From the NCBI GenBank assembly GCA_019635285.1, contig JAHBZS010000001.1:124001-188000 (forward strand): a stretch of 64,000 nt of DNA. Reading direction: 5' to 3'. Origin of the DNA: Rubrivivax sp. (GTDB taxonomy: Bacteria > Pseudomonadota > Gammaproteobacteria > Burkholderiales > Burkholderiaceae_C). Under the pieces are notes generated by a model, which saw nothing but the letters and a program-made list of their open reading frames with translations, did not search any database and was not told where the DNA came from. A program made the position numbers and the translations under genes. Of the stretch, positions 63,330 through 64,000 are shown in pieces (positions within the stretch are counted from its first letter, which is position 1; every line of letters starts with the position of its first letter).

Positions 63330-63959
63330 TCAGGGCAGCAGCAGCTGCGACGCACCGTCGCGCTGCCGCACCACGCCCCGCTCGATGCGCAGCTTGTCCT
63401 CGACGAACCAGCGCACCGCGCGCGGGTAGATCTGGTGCTCGGTGGCCAGCACGCGCGCGGCCAGCGCATCGGCGTCGTCGCCGTCGCGCACCGGCACCAC
63501 CGACTGCATGACGATCGGCCCGTGGTCCAGCTGCGGCGTGACGAAGTGCACCGTCGCGCCCACCAGCTTGCAGCCGGCGTCCAGCGCGCGCTGGTGCGTG
63601 TGCAGCCCCGGAAAGGCCGGCAGCAGCGACGGATGGATGTTGAGCATGCGGCCTTCGTAGCGGCGCACGAAGCGCTCGCCCAGGATGCGCATGAAGCCGG
63701 CCAGCACCAGCAGGTCCGGCGCAAAGCGGTCGATGGCCGCGGCCAGCGCGTCGTCGAAGGCCTCGCGCGTGCCGAAGGCCTGGTGGTCGACCACCGCGGT
63801 GGCGATGCCGTGGGCCGCGGCGAACTGCAGGCCGCCGGCGTTGGCGCGGTTGCTGATCACCGCCGCCACGCGCGCCGGCCATCCTTCGGCGGCGCAGCGC
63901 TGCTGGATGGCTTCCATGTTGGAGCCGCGGCCGGAGATCAGGATGACGATCGACTTCAT
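63330..63959 (-). CDS. purN: phosphoribosylglycinamide formyltransferase
   Basis: A 209-residue GAR transformylase: IVILISGRGSNMEAIQ at the N-terminus, VISNRANAGGLQFAAAHGIATAVVDH, LAGFMRILGERFVRRYEGRMLNIHPSLLPAFPGLHTHQRALDAGCKLVGATVHFV (catalytic Asn-His and HPSLLPxFxG), and LDHGPIVMQSVVPV with the catalytic Asp. It formylates GAR in purine synthesis using formyl-THF. ATG 63959 is the family start. The remaining 41 bases to the window end hold nothing recognised. Confidence 0.95.
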   Translation of the reverse strand: MKSIVILISGRGSNMEAIQQRCAAEGWPARVAAVISNRANAGGLQFAAAHGIATAVVDHQAFGTREAFDDALAAAIDRFAPDLLVLAGFMRILGERFVRRYEGRMLNIHPSLLPAFPGLHTHQRALDAGCKLVGATVHFVTPQLDHGPIVMQSVVPVRDGDDADALAARVLATEHQIYPRAVRWFVEDKLRIERGVVRQRDGASQLLLP

Positions 63960-64000
63960 CGCGCGGCAGTGTAGCGACGCCCGGCTCATAGAATCGCCAC

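Overview
The window is very GC-rich, densely packed DNA that reads as a betaproteobacterial (Burkholderiales) chromosome. Support comes from a Bug-type periplasmic receptor, three branched-chain-type ABC gene sets, a purE-purK-sua5 cluster, rpmB-rpmG beside trxB, and a crp-ftsK-lolA-rarA block. The style resembles the Rubrivivax/Leptothrix/Ideonella/Comamonadaceae part of the order, but the sequence alone does not fix a genus. No tRNA, rRNA or CRISPR array was seen.

Layout. (1) 0-7 kb: acyl-CoA-type catabolism (hotdog protein, two related acyl-CoA dehydrogenases, two short-chain dehydrogenases) plus an AI-2E family membrane protein. (2) 7-8.9 kb: a compact type II restriction-modification pair in convergent orientation, apparently inserted into the catabolic region. 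(3) 8.9-13 kb: an unrecognised protein with a duplicated cysteine module, another SDR, a frameshifted ABC substrate-binding protein and a TetR regulator. (4) 13.1-24.8 kb: one tightly coupled operon encoding a NicX-like ring-opening dioxygenase, CoxG, a three-subunit molybdenum hydroxylase, two alpha/beta hydrolases and a complete branched-chain-type ABC importer. I read it as uptake and degradation of an N-heteroaromatic acid such as picolinate or nicotinate. (5) 24.8-27.4 kb: a DUF2277 gene, a decayed bioD-like gene, a complete IS256-family element and a truncated copy of a structured RNA. (6) 27.4-41.6 kb: housekeeping (udg, rimI, tsaB, dacB, SemiSWEET, sua5, purK, purE, PLD) and an intergenic region of about 660 bp holding two divergently oriented structured RNAs, then oxidoreductases, a Bug receptor and a LysR regulator. 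(7) 41.7-49 kb: a LysR-controlled operon with a PLP C-S lyase-like enzyme, a polar amino acid ABC importer, a DUF169 protein and an ADP-forming acyl-CoA synthetase. Two of its genes carry apparent frameshifts. (8) 49-52.6 kb: livHMGF without a substrate-binding gene. (9) 52.7-64 kb: rarA, lolA, ftsK, a 54-bp tandem hairpin array, crp, trxB, rpmB, rpmG, a fatty acid desaturase, rsmB, DUF1345 and purN.

Most notable signals. The two opposed copies in 36.0-36.6 kb share loop sequences but have different, internally complementary stems, which is direct covariation evidence for a structured RNA. A third copy at 27.25 kb is cut by the IS256 element. A regular array of hairpin-forming 54-bp repeats lies between crp and ftsK. 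The 13-25 kb operon is a non-canonical pyridine-type catabolic cluster with its own transporter. Four single-base indels in short homopolymers or repeats break otherwise intact genes and may be sequencing errors.
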